The translations under genes and the position numbers were made by a program. Under the pieces are notes generated by a model, which did no database searches, was not told the origin of the DNA, and saw only the letters and a list, made by a program, of their open reading frames with translations. From NCBI GenBank assembly GCA_031772625.1, contig CM062804.1, positions 1,016,898,514-1,016,962,513 on the forward strand: 64,000 nucleotides of DNA, written 5' to 3'. The DNA comes from Pinus tabuliformis (lineage: Eukaryota; Streptophyta; Pinopsida; Pinales; Pinaceae). Shown in pieces: positions 1 through 11,615 of the stretch (position 1 is its first letter; each line of letters opens with the position of its first letter).

Positions 1-21
1 CTCAAACAAAAGGGTTCAATA

Positions 22-480
22 ATGGAGCACATTGAGGAGTTCCAAAAATTGAACATAAGGGTAAAAGATATTCTAGAGGAGCATAGGATTGATGTGTTCA
101 TAGGGTCTTTAAAGGATAATATCCAACATGATGTTCGCCTTTGGGAACCTGATTCATTAGAGAAGGCATTCAGGTTAGCAAGAAAAATGGAAAGCAAAAT
201 TATGGCAACTAGGAAGCATACCATTCACAACTATAAAGACGGAAGTGTTGTTGCCCCTATTCTTCAACAACCTACAAGGTTGACACCACAACAATTGGAA
301 GAAAAAAGAGCAAAAGGGCTTTGTTACAATTGTGATAGCAAATACACAAAAGGTCATAAGTGTGCTGAGAAGAAATTATTCTACATAGATTGTGAAGAGG
401 AAGAAGAAAAGGAGCAAGAAAGGTCAAAAGAAGAGGATATACTCCAGGAACAAAGCCTAGATGAAGAACAAATAAATCCG
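22..480 (+). pseudogene. Element A gag C-terminal part with CCHC zinc knuckle
   Basis: This encodes the end of the capsid-like domain followed by a nucleocapsid zinc knuckle of CX2CX4-5HX4C type ([14 protein letters not shown], about 322-363) and an acidic Glu-rich stretch that leads into protease. In the family this part coats and binds the genomic RNA in cytoplasmic particles. The frame is open across the left window edge, so the start is outside. Part of a decayed element. Confidence 0.8.
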
Positions 481-539
481 ACCATATCTTGTAATGCATT
501 GGCGGGAATTACCACTCCTCAAACCATCAAGATAGAAGG

Positions 540-2340
540 AAAAATCAAGAAGAAAAAGGTAATAGTGTTGATTGATTCAGGAAGCACCCACAATTTTGTT
601 CATTGTAGGGTAGCAAAAGAATTGAATTGCTTCCTATATCCAGCACCAGAGTGTCAAGTGATGATTGCAAATGGAGGAACAATAAATTTCTCTGGAAAGT
701 GCCATAATATCAAGCTATCCATGGGAGAATATGTATTGACTAGCCCAATGCTTTCCATTCCAATGGGAGGTGCTGATGTTGTACTAGGAGTCCAATGGCT
801 ACAATCCTTGGGTACAATAGCTTTTAATTTTCAAGAAATTTTCATCAAATTTTCTATGGAAGGAAAGGAAGTTGAATTAAGGGGTATTCCAGGGAAACCA
901 GGAAAGATAATCAGCTCTAATGGCATGACAAAGCTTCTAAAAAAGGAGCAAAGAGGTGTAATTGCACAATTATGTTCGCTAGATGTTTCCACATTGGAAT
1001 CATCTATTTCTTCAAATCTCCAACAAGTCATGGACAATCATTCCAAGGTATTTGAGACTCCTAAAGGTCTCCCACCTATGCGTGATCATGATCATGCTAT
1101 TCATCTGATTCCAGGAAATGTTCCTCCAAACATCAGGCCGTACAGATATCCCTATGTCCAAAAAAGTGAAATTGAACGTATGGTTGCAGAAATGCTAGAG
1201 GCTGGTATAATTCAACCGAGTCAAAGTTCTTTCTCAGCTCCAGTAGTATTGGTGCACAAGAAGGATGGATCATGGCGCATGTGTCCAGATTATAGGGAGC
1301 TCAACAAGCTCACTATTAAAGATAAGTTCCCCATTCCTGTCATTGATGAATTACTGGATGAATTGCATGGATCAATTTACTTCACCAAGTTGGATCTTCG
1401 TTCGGGATATCATCAAATCAGAATGAAGATTGAAGACATTCCGAAAACGGCATTTAGAACTCATGAGGGTCATTATGAATTTTTGGTCATGCCTTTTGGC
1501 CTTACCAATGCACCTTCAACATTTCAAGGTTTGATGAATTCAATTTTCAAACATTCCTTAGAAAATTTGTGTTAGCATTTTTTGATGATATACTAATCTA
1601 CAGCAAGTCTTGGAAGGATCATGTTGAACATGTTGACAGGGTGCTACAACTATTGGAAGAGAAACAATTATATGCAAAAAGATCCAAATGTTTCTTTGGA
1701 GTCCAGGAGGTGGAATATTTGGGTCATATTGTATCTCATGAAGGAGTTAAGGTAGACCCTAGCAAAATTAAAGCCATTAAGGAATGGAAAATCCCCACAT
1801 CCATAAAGCATCTGCGAGGATTTCTTGGGTTGACAGGGTATTATCGCAAGTTTGTTAAGAATTATGGGAGAATAGCAGCACCTCTAACAACATTATTGAA
1901 GAAAGATTCATTTTCATGGACTCCGGAAGCAACAAAGGCCTTTGAACATCTTAAAGAGGCAATGTGCCAAGCACCGGTCTTAGCTACACCGGACTTCACA
2001 AAAACCTTTATTGTGGAATGTGATGCTTCAGGAAATGGAATTGGTGCTGTTCTAATGCAAGATGAAAGACCCATTGCTTTTGAAAGTCGTCCAATCAAGG
2101 GAATGTTTTTAAGCAAAGCTATTTATGAGAAGGAAATGTTGGCAATACTCCATGCACTTAAGAAATGGCGACCCTACCTAATGGGAAGACACTTCAAGGT
2201 AAAAACGGATCATGATAGCCTTAAATACTTTTTAGAACAAAGATTATCCTCTGAAGAGCAACAAAAGTGGGTCACAAAGATGTTGGGTTATGACTTTGAA
2301 ATCATCTACAAAAAAGGGAAGCAAAATGTGGTGGCAGATG
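540..2340 (+). pseudogene. Element A protease, reverse transcriptase and RNase H
   Basis: The aspartic protease core [11 protein letters not shown] lies near 565-600. RT follows with [37 protein letters not shown] and the catalytic FFDDIL block near 1578. RNase H follows with VECDASGNGIGAVL (about 2010), a TDHDSLKYF block (about 2205) and VVADALSRK (about 2330). In the family these mature the polyprotein and copy the RNA to DNA in the particle. The spacing of motifs is normal for Ty3/gypsy; the region as a whole is decayed. Confidence 0.88.
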
Positions 2341-2579
2341 CACTCTCAAGAAAGGATGAGGATGTGGAAGCATTGTTGTGTGCCATTTCTATTATCCAAC
2401 CAGATTGGATAAATGAAGCAAGGGAGGAATGGAAGAATGACGAAGAAGTGTGGGCACTTATTTGAAAGCTACAACAAGATTCCAGTACTTCTGATACATT
2501 TAGCTGGCAAAATGATTCGTTATGGTACAAAGATCGCTTATACCTCTGTAAGAATTCCCAGCGAAAACAAAAGATTCTT

Positions 2580-3470
2580 ATGGAATTGCACACTTCTCCC
2601 TTAGGAGGGCACTCAAGATTTTTAAAAACTTACCACAGGGTTAAGAAGGAATTTTTTTGGGATGGCCTTAAATCAGATATTCAAAAGTTTGTGGCGGAAT
2701 GTTTGGTTTGCCAACAAAATAAAGTTGAAACAATTAAGACACCGGGTCTATTACAACCTTTATCCATTCCAAGCCAACGTTGGGAGGAGGTTTCAATGGA
2801 TTTTATCACAGGTTTACCCAAGTCTGAGGGAAAGAGTGTCATCATGGTGGTAGTTGACAGACTTACCAAGTATGCACACTTTTGTGCATTATCACATCCA
2901 TTTAAAGCCAGTACAATTTCTACTGCATTTATGGAAACAGTTCAAAAGCTACATGGAAACCCAAAGATTATTGTAAGTGACAGAGATCCCATTTTCACTG
3001 GAAATTTTTGGACAAATTTTTTTTCTTGTCTTGGTACTCAGTTAGCTCATAGCTCATCTTATCATCCTCAATCTGATGGGCAAACTGAGATAGTAAACAA
3101 ATGTTTGGAAGGATATCTTCGTTGCTTTGTATCTGATAAACAGACACAATGGGTCAAATGGTTGCCTCTGGCTGAATGGTGGTATAACACTTCCTTCCAT
3201 ACAACAACAAAAATGACCCCAATTATGGCACTTTATGGGTATCAACCACCATCCATCACATCATATTTAAGAGAAAATTCTAAGGTTCAGGTAGTGGAAC
3301 ATCACATCGAACATCAACAACAAGTCCTCCAACTCTTAAAGGATAACCTCGTGTTGGCACAAAATAGAATGAAACAACAGGCAGATCAACATCACAGTGA
3401 AAGAAGTTTTGCTGTAGGTGATTGGGTAGTCCTACGGCTACAACCATATACAAATGTCCCTAAAGCAAGC
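2580..3470 (+). pseudogene. Element A integrase
   Basis: An HHCC zinc domain (LHTSPLGGHSRFLKTY ... CLVCQQNK) lies at about 2585-2720. The catalytic core follows with MDFITGLPKSEG, VSDRDPIFTGNFW and HPQSDGQTEIVNK, whose D, D and E are in normal DDE spacing, between about 2800 and 3100. A C-terminal region leads into the GPY-like YYGPYKVLQKIG block near 3500. In the family it joins the cDNA to host DNA. It belongs to the decayed polyprotein. Confidence 0.85.
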
Positions 3471-3684
3471 TAAGAAGGATAATAAATTATCACCAAAGTA
3501 TTATGGTCCGTACAAGGTGTTGCAAAAGATTGGTACTATGGCATACAAATTGGAGCTTCCTGCAGCTTCTCGATTGCACCCAGTTTTCCATGTTTCATGT
3601 TTAAAGAAGGTTATAGGCGACAAGCTCCCAATTCAAACAATATTGCCAGAACTTGACGAGGAAGGAAAAATTATATTGGAACCG

Positions 3685-3845
3685 GAAGCAGTCACAGAAA
3701 CAAGAACTTGACAGCTACGAAATCGATCAATTTCAGAGTATCTTATCAAGTGGAAGAACTTATCCGTGAAGATTCCACATGGGAGGATGAGAATTTTATG
3801 CAAAAGTATCCAAAACTACTCAAGCGTTGAGGACAACACTTTTTT
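3685..3845 (+). pseudogene. Element A chromodomain tail
   Basis: The stretch after integrase reads as a plant retrotransposon chromodomain: an EPEAV start, an RNRSISEYLIKWKNLS core and a late block ending in a form of the LEDK-FLKERGM tail that commonly closes chromovirus polyproteins next to the polypurine tract. In the family it steers integration to marked chromatin. The assignment rests on these motifs and on position. Decayed. Confidence 0.65.
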
Positions 3846-3846
3846 T

Positions 3847-3859
3847 AAGGAGAGGGGCA
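3847..3859 (+). promoter_or_regulatory. Element A polypurine tract
   Basis: A purine run (AAGGAGAGGGG followed by CA) directly precedes the TGTTGGG start of the LTR. It is the usual primer for plus-strand synthesis in this family. The call rests on position and composition. Confidence 0.7.
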
Positions 3860-4193
3860 TGTTGGGTCCCTATAATACTAGTGATTACCCCATTACTATT
3901 GTAGTTATACCCCTTATTTATATTGTTGTGCCCCTATTACCCCCATATTATTATTTCTGTGCCCCATAAAATCCCTCTATTGTTATTTTTGTGGCTTTAT
4001 ATTATTATTGTTAGGTCGGCTGGATTATATTGTGACTCCTTAGACTCTTATATATAGAAAGGAGGTCTTTTCATTTGTATCATCCAATAATTGTTCATTT
4101 ATGTAATGTAAAGGAGGTTGCCCCCTCGAAGAGGCTGAATTATAAGGCGTTGATCTATCTTTTCTATCTTTTTCTTGAGCTGGTTTCATAACA
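3860..4193 (+). repeat. Element A 3' LTR (334 bp)
   Basis: It starts TGTTGGGTCCC right after the polypurine tract and ends TTCATAACA, so the ends pair as TGTT/AACA. It contains a TATA-like CTTATATATAGAAA near 4048 and stops where minus-strand LINE sequence resumes. The partner LTR is outside the window, so the right boundary comes from the inverted ends and the LINE junction only. Short LTRs of this size are common in chromoviruses. Confidence 0.72.
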
Positions 4194-4912
4194 GTGAGTT
4201 CTGCTGCCTTGGTCTTCAGTGGGTTTTCATCACTGTATCCTAGATCCTTCCACTTCCTCCATTTGCCATTATTCCTTCCTTGGTCCCAGAAGTCTTTTAC
4301 CAAAACCATACTTTTGCTATCTGTGTCACTTTTGAGAGCTGCAAGTTCATCCCTATAAAGGTTGGGTTCCTATTGCTAGTTGTCCTCCCAAAATCGAGCA
4401 AGGTCCCCTGCTCGAATTTCCCAAAAACAATGTTGCTGAACAATAATTTTATTATCCCAGGCAAGGTTCCAAATATGGGAGCCCTTGATTTGCCCTGAAA
4501 TTCTAATGTGATCCTTCTCCTGCCAGTACTTGGCATACTTTTGTTTCCAAAGCCTAGCCCAGGGGGCATTCAGTTCCTTAATCCATCTCCACCAAAGCTT
4601 GGCTCTCGAAACTCTTCTGAGGGTCTCAGGATCATGAAGCTCCAATCCACCATGGCTCTTGGGCTTGTAGAGCTTGTCCTAGGCTACTAAAGCCCACTTC
4701 TTTTTCTCTTCCCCTCTGCCCCACAGAAAGTCCCTTTGTATGCCTCTTGTCTGCTGCTTAATACCTTGAGGAGTAGGAAGAGCTGAAAACATGAAAATGG
4801 GAATGGCTTGCAAGACCGCCTGTGTGATCACAAGGCGTCCTGCCAAATTTAGTGACCCGCATGTCCATTTTCTGACCTTGTCTTGAAGTTTATTTAATAT
4901 TGGCTCCCACAC
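4194..4912 (-). pseudogene. LINE ORF2 C-terminal region (thumb and pre-zinc part)
   Basis: The minus strand continues after RT with WEPILNKLQDKVRKWTCGSL and LNLAGRLVITQAVLQAIPIF, typical of the stretch behind RT in plant LINE ORF2, then ELNAPWARLWKQKY and HIWNLAW, which resemble the start of the zf-RVT region. The frame shifts several times. At 4193 it is cut by element A, and any RNase H domain and 3' UTR lie outside the window. Confidence 0.75.
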
Positions 4913-4920
4913 TTTCTTGC

Positions 4921-6048
4921 TTAGAGGTTTGTCAGTATGAGGAATGCCAAGATATTTAGAAGGTAGCTGTTCCCTTTGAAATCCAAGAATTCTAGTAATG
5001 TTTCTCTGAATAACAATATTAGTGTTAAAGAGAAAACTTTGGACTTGTTGAGGCTTACCTCTGTGCTTGTTGCCATAGCAAAGTCATTTAAGATGTTTTT
5101 GATTGCTCTAGCTTCCTTGACTATGGGTATGCCCTGTAACATTGTATCATCCACAAATTGTTGATGAGTGTTTGCCTCTCCATCCGCGGTAAGTTTGATA
5201 CCCTGAATTCGTCCTTTAACATTTGCCATTTTGATCACTCTACGTAGCCCTTCCATCATGAGGACGAAGAGGAATGGTGAGAGTGGATCTCCTTTTCTGA
5301 GCCCTCTGGAGGGTGTGAAGGTCCTTGAAGGAGCTCCATTAAGCAGTATGGAAAAACTGGTCGTGGTAACTAATGCCATGACCCACCTTATCCAATTCTA
5401 GTCAAAACCATAGGCTTTTAGAATTGCTCTTATGTAGGACCAGCTCAATTTGTCATAGGATTTTGCATAGGATTTCGCTAGGTCCAACTGAATGATCATG
5501 CCAGCTTGTTTGTTGCTTTTGAGAGAATGTACCACCTCATGAGCTTGGATGATATTGTTGAGGATTTGTCTTCCCTCCACATAGCATGTTTGCTCCTCCG
5601 AGATGAGAGAGGGTAGAAGTGGTTTGAGTCGATTGGCTATTACTTTGGAGATAATTTTATACACCACATTACATAAGGCTATGGGCCGAAAACCATCCAG
5701 AGTCATGGCATTTTCCTGCTTTGGGATAAGAGCTATGAAGGATGCATTCAGAGCCTTCAGTACCTTTTTGGATCTTCTTGAGTCTTCCATAACCTCAAGG
5801 ATATCATGTTTGACAGTTTCCCAGCAGGCTTTGAAGAAGTCTACATTGAATCCATCCGGGCCTGGTGCTTTTCCATTCTGCATTTCATTAATCACTTCAC
5901 TGACCTCCTCTTCTGATACTGGCTTGTTGAGATTGTGGTTGTCCTCTCTGGTAACCAGCTGAAGGAAGAAATGGTCAATGAACCTAGATCTGTACTCCAG
6001 TGGCTCTTTTGCAATATTGCAGAAGTGCTGTATAAGGACTGATTCCAT
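4921..6048 (-). pseudogene. LINE ORF2 reverse transcriptase domain
   Basis: Non-LTR RT motifs run in order on the minus strand: NGKAPGPDGFNVDFFK (about 5860), FIALIPKQENA (about 5745), FRPIALCNVVYKIISK (about 5680), a QLDLAKSYAKSYDKLSW block (about 5470), GLRKGDPLSPFLF (about 5300) and the catalytic FVDDT (about 5150). This enzyme copies LINE RNA onto nicked DNA. The repeated AKSY suggests a 12-base duplication, and a frameshift and stop separate the two main open parts near 5390. The copy is dead. Confidence 0.88.
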
Positions 6049-6311
6049 ATCATTGTGAGAGACAAGATCAATACCTTAAGAATCTTTGATCTTTGTGATT
6101 CTATTATGTGTCCTGTGAGCCATAGTGGATTTATGGAAGAATTTTGTATTTCTTTCTCCCTCTCTAATCCATTGTATCCTGGATTTCTGCCTTCAGAAAG
6201 TTTCTTCTTGTAAGCATCGATCCTCCCATTCTTCCTGCAGAGAGTCAGTTAGTTTTTGCGCTCTTCGGTGAAGCCATTTGTGATGTTGATATGATTGATC
6301 TCCTGGAGCTT

Positions 6312-7242
6312 CTATTCAGTTTCTCTTTTGGCTTTGAAGATATCTCCAAATTCCTTTTTGTTCCAAGATTTAAGCCAGGATTTGATATGTTTAAGTTTCT
6401 GTTGGAGCATGTACATTTTTGTGCCCTGAATATTCAACTCCTCTCTCCACCATTTATCAATGTTATTAGTGAAATTAGGGTGTGAGAGCCAGGCATTTTC
6501 AAACCTGAAAGGTCTGTTTCTCGGTGTGCCCATAAAGGTGGCTTCCAACTGTACAGGCCAGTGATCCAATCCTCCAAAGGGCAGAATGGAGGCTGTCATG
6601 GCGGGTCCTATGAGAAGGAGGTCCTCTAAAATAATAAATCTATCAAGTTTGGAAGCAACTTGAGGAGCCCCTCCCCTTTTGTTTTTCCAAGTGAAGGTTC
6701 CATTAATTGTTTTAGTATCCACTAGGCTCATGTTCATAATGAAGTTTTGGAAAGCCATTGAGTCTCTGCCTAGCTGTCTAGTGCCTCCTTTTTTTCTGAA
6801 AGAGATCTTATCATATTGTAATCTCGTGCAACGATCCAGGGAAAAATGGGATGTCTTACTCTTAGATCCTCCAAGGAGGTGAGAAGCCTGAGTTTGTCTG
6901 CTTGCTTTTGAGGTCCATAAACATTTGTAATCATGTATATCTCCTTATCCCTATAGGTTGACATATCATGGAGAGATAGTTCCTGGATGCTTCAACATCT
7001 AGGATTCCAAATTTCTGTGGATCCCACAAAGTGAGAATCCCCCCCGTCGAGTTATTTGCCTTAACCTCTAAATACTCATATTTGATTAACCACTTATTGT
7101 GAATGTCTCTTATCTTATCCATCGAACATTTTGTCTCTTGAATAAAAACCATGTCTGGTCTTTCTTCTTTCATTCTGTTACTAAGAATTCTTTATTTCCT
7201 TCTATTCCCTATGCCTCTAATGTTCTAGGGTGTGAGCTTCAT
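6312..7242 (-). pseudogene. LINE ORF2 endonuclease domain
   Basis: Starting at an ATG that overlaps the ORF1 stop (7240-7242), the minus strand encodes an APE-type endonuclease: NIRGIGN (about 7220), FIQETKC (about 7140), GGILTLWDP (about 7040), TNVYGPQ (about 6915), GTFTWKNKRGG (about 6690), SKLDR and GLDHWPV (about 6560). The order is that of plant L1 nickases, which cut the target DNA to prime reverse transcription. The frame is broken several times, with a stop already in the first ten codons, and the usual GDFN motif appears as ARDYNMI. The product is not functional. Confidence 0.8.
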
Positions 7243-8000
7243 TAAGAAAGATTAGTAAAGGAATAACTGGTAAGATCTTTCATCTTACTTGAGTTGATCA
7301 AAAGTTTTCCACATTCGTTCAGCAGCTCATTCTGTCTCTTTCTTCCTCTTTTCCTACCTGAGTTCTTTGGAGATTGTGCTTGTGAATTCTCCATCATCTT
7401 GACCCCACTTGGCTCTTGGATTTCATGATTTCTTTTGACTCCAGCTCCCTTCACTTGTGACCTCCATAGAAAGAGCTGTTGTACTCTGTCATAGTCCTCT
7501 TTTGGCAGGGAGTCCACTCCTATGTTTTTTCCTTGTTCCAGAAATTTCTCTAGATCTAGATTTTCCCTATCCAGAATCTCCTGTAGCTCATGGTCCTCTG
7601 TTCCCGCTTCACTTGGAGTCATCTCCTAGTCCCTACTGATCTCCATCAAGCTTGGTAGATCATCCTTTTGCTGGTTGTTTACTGTGATATCCTCCATGTC
7701 AGCTACCTTATCCTGCTCCTTTGTTACGTTCTCCATGTCTTGGACTGTCTCCTTGTTCCCCTCTTCTTCCTCCAGGATCTTGAAGCTGTTGTGTCTTGTA
7801 TGTCTGTCCTCATTTACCTTCTTGTGTGGACGTTTTCCCCCTTTCCCTTTGCTCCTGACCTTGGTGAAACCCTCGTGATCTCTCTCCATAGTGGTTTTCT
7901 GGTTACTTTCCCTATTGATTGTGGGGCAGTCTCTATATAGATGCCCATGTTCATGGCATTTGAGGCACCTAAATGGTATGTGCTCATAGTCCATAGTCTG
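7242..8000 (-). pseudogene. LINE ORF1 C-terminal half with CCHC zinc knuckle
   Basis: Directly after the element B insertion, the minus strand resumes with MDYEHIPFRCLKCHEHGHLYRDCP, the CX2CX4HX4C knuckle that follows DUF4283 in plant L1 ORF1. A Lys/Glu-rich tail runs to the end. There is one in-frame TAG near 7626, after which the same frame stays open for 126 more residues to a TAA at 7242-7244. That stop overlaps the ORF2 start as TAATG, so the two LINE ORFs would be coupled by stop-start overlap. The frame seen upstream of 8000 is element B LTR sequence and not part of this gene. Confidence 0.8.
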
Positions 8001-9186
8001 TGTTAGTGTCAGTCTTCCCAGCCTTCCTAAAGTGATCAAACATGCTCTTACAAAGTGATTTTGAAGTGTCAAGGTCAAATTTTGTCATTTTAGTGAGTCT
8101 TTAAGCAAAATTTGGTCACTAGGCATTAGATCTAGGGTTGCTTTCATTCTTTTCAAAGTTGCCCAAATGTCAATCTATGTCACTATTCAGCTGAGTCTAT
8201 CACCATTCATAGGGTTTTAATTATCATGTCAGTGTCTAATGAGTCATTTTACACCTTGTTCATGCTTCAGTTGTGCCTTGGCAAGGTCATTTCCCTCTCC
8301 TAGGGTTTTGAAAGCCAATTTCTCTTGGACGGTCAAGTCATCGGTAAAACTTGTATCCAGATGTTCATACACCTTCCCCTATCCTTAAAATACCCTATCA
8401 AATGCTTCCCATCCCTTAGATCCCCCAAATTCCTCATTTTTGCACAAACCCTAGTTTCTAGCTACAACCTGGCAATTTTCTAGGTTTGGCTTGTGTTTTG
8501 CCCTTTTGGACTCCTTCCCCTCACTCAATCTCTGAGATTCCACTTTCTCCTGCTTCCTAACATCCCTCCCTACTCCCAAAAATTTCCTCAAGAATTTAGA
8601 AGCCCCCTATCCCCTTCATTTCGCTTCATTTCGACAGAATTCCTTGTTTCACACATCGGGATAAGTTTCACTCAAAAGATGTTTTAGAGAAATCAAAGAT
8701 GAATTTTGGGAAACTGAGAGAGGTTTTTGTTCAAAACATTCCAAGGAAGAAAAACCTCCTTCACGTTTTACACAGGTGTCATGGTTTGAGAGAAATGTCA
8801 AAAATACCGTTGCCTTAGGAGAATCAAAGGCACCTCTGAAGTGACCTTGGGAAATTCAAGTTTTCTCCTAGCCTGGTTGGTCAAATAACTTGCTTGATGG
8901 GTAAAATGATAACTAGACACAAATATATTTCCAATGAGCTATCATGAGCTCAATTTGGGGTTGAGGAAGGCATTCAAAAGTTGACTGCAACAACACTCTT
9001 CCTTGAGGCAGCCTCATTTGGCACATTTTGACCAGTCTTGGGAGATTTGATTTTTGACAGGGAAAATGAACTCCAAATTGAAAAATTCCAGTTGGGTTGG
9101 AAATTAGACTCAAAGACCTTTCCAACGAGCTATCCTGCGCCCGATTTCAACACCGAAAAGACCTCCAAAAGCCTCCTGCAAAACGC

Positions 9187-9320
9187 GACCCGTTGAGCCT
9201 GGCGCGCGACCCGTTGAGGGCACGCGACCCGTCAGGGCACCTCCAGCAGTGTAAAAATTACACAGGCGCGACCCGTTGAGGGCGCACGACCCGTTGGGCA
9301 GTGCGCGCGACCCATCAGGG
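9187..9320 (+). repeat. GC-rich GCGCGCGACCCGTT motif cluster
   Basis: About six copies of a short motif, (G)GCGCGCGACCCGTTGA or close forms, are spread over 130 bp with unequal spacing in otherwise AT-rich LTR DNA. The cluster recurs in the other LTR (15776-15910), and a smaller group lies at 10550-10585 and 17140-17175. Element D carries a sister motif, GCGCGCTACGCGT, at the matching place. The function is unknown. Confidence 0.75.
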
Positions 9321-9895
9321 TTTCCTCCACAGAAAATTACCAGCAAGCTGCCAAGCGACCACAAATTGTTCAAGCTTGTCCGGTAGGCCTTCAATCATAT
9401 AAATTATGGTTTGCTAAAGCTTGAGAAGATCATGATAATATTTTAAAAGCCTTCATTTGCAAGTAAAGTCTCCATTGTGCTTTTGGGCTTGAAGTTGTTA
9501 AAATTGCTAGGGTTTATTATGCTGTTTTGAGGTATCCCTTTTCTTTCCTATTGTCCACCTCCCATTACATATTCCTTATCATTTTATTTAAACTTCCCTT
9601 CCAAATTTGCTAAGAACCTAAAACCCTACCCTTCTTCCTAAGAAATCAAAAATCAAACCCTAAACCCTACCTTCCATAATATCCTTGCAAATGAAATTGT
9701 ATGATGATGTTGATGTCATGATTCCTCTCTTTAACCCCTGTTTCATATATTTTTCCCAATTTCCCTTCCAGGTCTCCCTTCCCTAACATTTCCCTTGTGC
9801 TACTTGTCCCCTTGAGACAGCATTTCAAAACAGTTAAAACAGCAGATTTCAAAGCAGAAGCAACAATACATTTCAGCCACTTTGCTCTTGAAACC

Positions 9896-10120
9896 ATGTC
9901 AGAAACCGAAACCGACTATGAGCAAAGTGATGACCGTGAGTTAACACCAGAAGTTGAGCCTGCTCCGGAACATGAAGAATCATTATTGGGCACGGATGCA
10001 CGTGTGCAAGGCGAAGATGAAAGTGCTCCAAAGGCGGTTGGCCAAGGCACAAAAAAGGAAAAAGAGGCCCGATCCCCTCCACATCTTGGTCGAGGCCTCA
10101 CTGAAGGACCAAGGCACTAA
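9896..10120 (+). pseudogene. Abbreviated LTR reading frame of element B
   Basis: The frame starts MSETETDYEQSDDRELTPEVE, very close to MSETESDYQQSYDSDSTPEVE, the start of the long LTR reading frame in element D. Its DNA towards the end matches the end of that same frame. It is thus a short relative in which only the two ends are recognisable, and the central domain seen in D is absent. An identical arrangement lies in the 3' LTR at 16486-16710. It is probably not a working protein. Confidence 0.6.
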
Positions 10121-11596
10121 ATAGCCTAGCCACAGCACAAATCTTAAGAAATTTTGAGCATTTTTGGTAAATTTTGGTTTTTTCAGGCAATTTACAGGTT
10201 TTCTCCATTAACGGGTCTCACCCCCCGCGCGACCCTTCATCCTGGCAACTCCATTTTGCAAAAACTCAGCATTTTCAGATTTTTCATGAGAAGTTACATA
10301 TGCTCATCAATGGACTTGAGATTTTATGAAGTTTTGGGCCTCCAGAAAGTCAAAAAAGGAGCAAAAAATGACTTTCTGCCACATTTTTGAGACACAGAAA
10401 GCAGTCTTGGGAGATTGCACTTTTGGAGGGACAAATGACCACCAAATTCAGAAATTCCAGTTGGGTTGAAAAGTAGACTCACAGACCTTTCCAACAAGCC
10501 TACTCTTGCTCAATTTGGACACCTGGAAGTGCCCCAAAAGTGGTCCCAAAGGCGCGCGACCCTTCAAGCAGAGGCGCGCGACCTATCAGGCAATTTTCTC
10601 AAAATTTCAGTGTATAGCTCAGAAAAACGCAGATTTGACCATGTTTGACTTTTTGGAGTGGATTGTTATCCTCCTTGATGTAAATAATGTAATTTTTTGA
10701 TACTTTTACACTTATGTACCTCTTCTAGAAGATTCATTCATGAAATAGGTGAAAATTAAATGAATGAATTGGTTTCCTAGCTTATAGAGGCAAGTTGTTT
10801 TGACTGCCTAGATTTTAGTGCTCAGTTTAGAATTAGTTGAAACAGCTCCTAGAAGGATGAGCTCGACCCCTAGAGGCAAGGGAAGAGGTTGGCTTGCCTA
10901 TATTATGTATTTTCTTAATCATTTTCAGGGGTTGGAAGGTTGGACTCTTGAGGGAGAAGCTATCATTGTATTATTCACTGTATCTCTGCAATTTTTGGCT
11001 AAGGAAGACCAGGGTTTTGCAGTCCTTTTTAGGATTCTTGTGGTTACATGTATTTATGGTGTGTTTCTCTATGTACTTGTAAGTGTGTTATGTGAATCAT
11101 TTCCTTTCTTTTCCTTCTGCACATTAAACAAATGAAGTGTTAAAGTAGAATTCATAACTGTCATGCTCTGCTTTTAAGTTTGTTTAATTTCAATGTTTTC
11201 TACTGTTTAAGGAGAATTCAAGGTTATTGTTTGCTCTCCTTAGCTCCTCACCGGTCTTTCTCATCCATTCGCCTCAATCTAAGGTATCAATACTGTCTCC
11301 TACCTCGCCCCAAAGAACCCCCTGCAGAAACTTTGTCCAATCCCCGCACCCAAAATTACCATCTCCTCAATTTGCCACCAAAAACCCTAAAAACCCCAAA
11401 TCAACCTTTTTGATAAGTTTACTAGCCTAAAATCAGTGTTACCCTATTGGTTATCTCGCCCATTGAAGATTTTGACCGAGATAGACCGGAGAGAGCCCTC
11501 TCCAGCCCCGTAGGGCTAGCTACGAGGCTAAGTGGTTTGATGTTGCCTTGAGGTTTACCTTTCTCAGCCTGAGGTGAAATTTCAAGCGCTAACATA

Positions 11597-11615
11597 TTGG
11601 CGACCATACTGGGGA
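11597..11615 (+). promoter_or_regulatory. Element B primer-binding site
   Basis: TTGGCGACCATACTGGGGA lies two bases after the 5' LTR end, the usual place for the tRNA primer site of minus-strand synthesis. Its form resembles the TTGGCG...GGGGA sites of Tat/Athila-type elements. The same 19 bases occur after the LTR of element D (54978-54996). Which tRNA it pairs with was not checked. Confidence 0.8.

Larger units (their letters stand above)
1..4193 (+). mobile_element. Element A: Ty3/gypsy chromovirus, 3' part, broken
   Basis: The order gag zinc knuckle, protease, RT, RNase H, integrase, chromodomain, polypurine tract, LTR is that of plant Ty3/gypsy chromoviruses. The 5' LTR and most of gag lie left of the window; the first bases already read as gag ([10 protein letters not shown]). 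The coding region is decayed, with roughly four to five breaks, so it is a fossil. The element ends at 4193, where minus-strand LINE sequence resumes, so it inserted into that LINE. Its age cannot be estimated because only one LTR is present. The domain order makes the chromovirus assignment firm; the clade within chromoviruses is not resolved. Confidence 0.9.
8001..11594 (+). repeat. Element B 5' LTR (3594 bp)
   Basis: It has TGTTAG...CTAACA inverted ends and a matching copy at 14591-18186. Inside are two versions of a ~90 bp block (around 9040-9130 and 10405-10500), each followed by a cluster of GCGCGCGACCC motifs, an abbreviated relative of the LTR reading frame of element D (9896-10120) and a 3' third that aligns with the element D LTR (for example the 'GACCGAGATAGACCGG' stretch near 11472). 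It is much longer than most plant LTRs, as in Tat/Ogre-type elements. Confidence 0.93.

Noticed and set aside
9656-9670. Telomere-like AAACCCTAAACCCTA
   Set aside because: Only two units, inside the element B LTR and repeated in its partner LTR; not a telomeric tract.
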